The notes under the pieces are model-generated. The model saw only the letters and a program-made list of their open reading frames with translations, was not told the origin of the DNA and did not search any database. A stretch of 64,000 bases of DNA from Gari tellinella (lineage: Eukaryota; Mollusca; Bivalvia; Cardiida; Psammobiidae). Position numbers and translations under genes: made by a program. The stretch lies in assembly GCA_922989275.2 (NCBI GenBank), contig OV277861.1, positions 94,402,993-94,466,992 on the forward strand, given 5' to 3'. Positions within the stretch are counted from its first letter, which is position 1; each line of letters begins with the position of its first letter. Below, in pieces: positions 62,471 through 64,000 of this stretch.

Positions 62471-64000
62471 CTTAAAGTGTCGATGATGGTGCTCTAAGCC
62501 AATTCCGTTTTTTTGAATGAGATCATCGTCTGAAAACACATCGTCCTCTAGAGAAAAGCTGACCTCCTTTTTCTTTTTCTCGTTAAGCAAACTGTCCTCG
62601 GAAGGTAGAGAAAACACGGTAATACTGCCATCAAATTTCGTTTGCATATCAAACTCATTGTTCGTAGCTGTTTTCTTTTGCTGCGCTTTTCGTTGTCGGT
62701 CGATTTTTGAAATTATACAAATAGTTGCTAGTATTCCTATTGCGAGAATAACAGTCACTATGCCAACAATTATGGCAATTAAGAAATTTCGATTGCTGAG
62801 AGTATCTTCCCTATCACTCAAATGTTCCAAAGTGGCATTTTGTGAAGCAATGTGTATAATTAATGGAGATATTGCACTTCTTTCTGCAGGTTTTCCATAA
62901 TCCGACACTAAAATATCCAAGCGAAACACTTTGCCAAGATCTTTTTCAACCAAATCTTTAGTTGCCTGAATTTCTCCAGTATTTGGGTTGATTTTAAACA
63001 GATTGGAGTCATTCCTGCCTTCCACTGAAAACCTGAGCCTGCTGTTTCCTGTGCCAGCTTCATCGCCGTCAACTGCCAGCACCCTCGCAACAATTTCCCA
63101 TGCACTTATTATGGGTTTGATTATGACTGTATTGTTTGGGTATCTTGGGAAAATAATGTCAGGATCTTGATCATTTGTATCTTTAACTGTCACTTTCACT
63201 ACGCCTGTGCTGCTGAGTGGGTTATGTCCCCTATCAACAGCTATTACATTAAACTCATAATGGTTCACCTCCTCTCTGTCAAGTTCCTGGTTAGTTTTGA
63301 TAAGACCATCAGCAAACACTACAAACGGCACTTTACCATCATAGTTTGGATCCATTTTATATTCAATCTGGGAGTTCATGCCAAGGTCTCGATCTGTTGC
63401 CACGATTCTGTTCACTTCAGAGTCTGCAGGCAGATTCTCATACACGAAGAGCTGGAATGGTGTGTCCTTAAACACTGGTTTCTCATCATTGACATCAGTG
63501 ATGTGGAGGTTGATAGTTGCCACACCAGTTTTGGGTGGTGTTCCCGAGTCAGTGGCTGTCACTGGGAAGACGAAGGAAGATTTTGTTTCTCTATCAAGTG
63601 AAGCATTCAACCTCAGGTAACCTGAATTGGCCTTTCTCTCAGAGTTTTCAAAAAAGAACATATCTTTGAACTTGTCTGCAACCTCGAAATGTATCCGTGC
63701 ATTACTAATAGTGTCCATATCTGTTGCACTAACTTCCAGAATATATTCACCTAAAGGAGCATCTTCAGATAAATTTTTAGTATAGTAGGCTTCAGTAAAT
63801 ATTGGTGCATGGTCATTTTCATCTTTAACATGGACAGTGAAGGTCTCATGTGCATTTAGAGGTGGACTTCCACTATCCTGGCAGTGAACAGTGACATTCT
63901 GTCGCTTGCTTCTCTCATAGTCTAATTTCTGTGCAAGAGCAACAGTATATTCATTGACACGGGGCATTCGTTGTAGTTTGAAATCAATGCTTTCTATGAC
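62471..64000 (-). CDS. Protocadherin, extracellular + transmembrane exon (5' partial)
   Basis: Calcium-dependent cell-adhesion receptor of the cadherin superfamily. The frame is open for 510 codons to the window edge (residue 1 = first codon at 64000), so the N-terminus lies outside. Cadherin repeats: the tail of one (1-68, with DSG 42-44 and DENDHAP 60-66), a full one (69-177; ATDMD 92-96, LDRE 135-138, ATDSG 149-153, DVNDEKP 169-175), another (178-284; YENLP 187-191, ATDRD 201-205, LDRE 240-243, DTNDQDP 274-280) and a membrane-proximal one (about 285-385; AVDGDEAG 309-316) in which LDRE is replaced by LVEK. Six N-glycosylation sequons (N35, N76, N132, N289, N330, N388). One membrane helix at about 406-430, then a basic stop-transfer stretch. 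The cytoplasmic part has KKKK 475-478 followed by an acidic patch. The exon ends on HFK at a consensus donor (GTGAGT, minus strand) in phase 0. Family assignment is certain; orthology is not. Confidence 0.95.

Noticed and set aside
63167..63601. 144-codon plus-strand frame opposite the protocadherin exon
   Set aside because: Antisense shadow of the cadherin repeats.
1..64000. Integrated virus, LTR retrotransposon or autonomous transposase
   Set aside because: No reverse transcriptase, integrase, capsid or transposase-like frame of useful length was seen on either strand.

Overview
Eukaryotic, AT-rich genomic DNA, most likely from a bivalve mollusc. The species is not determined. The bivalve inference rests on several long dispersed repeats in the style of bivalve genomes (termini reading ATATCGCTCACCTG and AGGTGAGCTAAAAA, internal units rich in TTGACCTAGTGACCTAG, and GACGGACGG tails), on a protocadherin gene split by very large introns, and on the absence of any bacterial gene organisation.

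One gene is supported. The last three coding exons of a protocadherin lie on the minus strand: an extracellular/transmembrane exon at the right edge (62471-64000, open to the window end), a cytoplasmic exon (8784-8946) and a terminal exon with the stop codon (6055-6356). Splice sites and phases match exactly (0/0, then 1/1), giving 664 residues inside the window: about 3.5 cadherin repeats, one membrane helix and a cytoplasmic tail of roughly 235 residues. The intron between the first two is 53,524 bp; the second is 2,427 bp. A possible further minus-strand exon (3913-4118) is weakly supported. Everything else is non-coding.

The introns and the 3' flank are packed with more than 100 short non-autonomous elements, most built around a long near-perfect palindrome. 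Family names used below are mine. TTAA-A: ends TTAACCC[A/T]TTACCCCATA, core arm GAAAGTAAAGCAGAATG. It is asymmetric: orientation A+ starts with ...GCCTGTTTCTAG and A- with ...ATTTATTCCTCCACTG. TTAA-B: ends TTAACCCTTTGAACCCTAG / AGGGAGGAAAGGGTTAA, core CAGTGAAGACCCTGATCAGA. TTAA-G: ends TTAACTCTTTGCATGCTGGG, core GCAAACAGTTTGGATCC. CAG-C: ends CAGGGCTCCAGATAAG, core around AATCGTCTCGAAGAGACGATT split at its centre. TA-D: ends CAGTGGAGAATCTGTTATTC. TA-E: ends CAGTAGAACCTCTCTATTA. TA-F: ends CAGTAAAACCC, core TAATGCAGAAAGCTCC. TTAA targets and CCC/GGG ends suggest piggyBac-like mobilisation for A, B and G. TA targets and the CAGTARAACCTC end suggest Tc1/mariner-pogo mobilisation for D, E and F. 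No transposase is present in the window.

Several insertions can be dated relative to each other because they sit inside one another with intact target duplications. These include B in A at internal TTAA sites (3.4, 37.3 and 59.7 kb), C in E (36.7 kb), C in A (59.1 kb), and a MULE-like element inside a TTAA-G hairpin with a 9-bp duplication (26.4 kb). A duplicated flank at 19.5-19.9 kb holds both an occupied and an empty TTAA site, which fixes the target-site rule for family A from sequence alone. Other content: three dispersed bivalve-type repeats with internal units, four tandem arrays, microsatellites, and unique AT-rich stretches in which no gene was seen.
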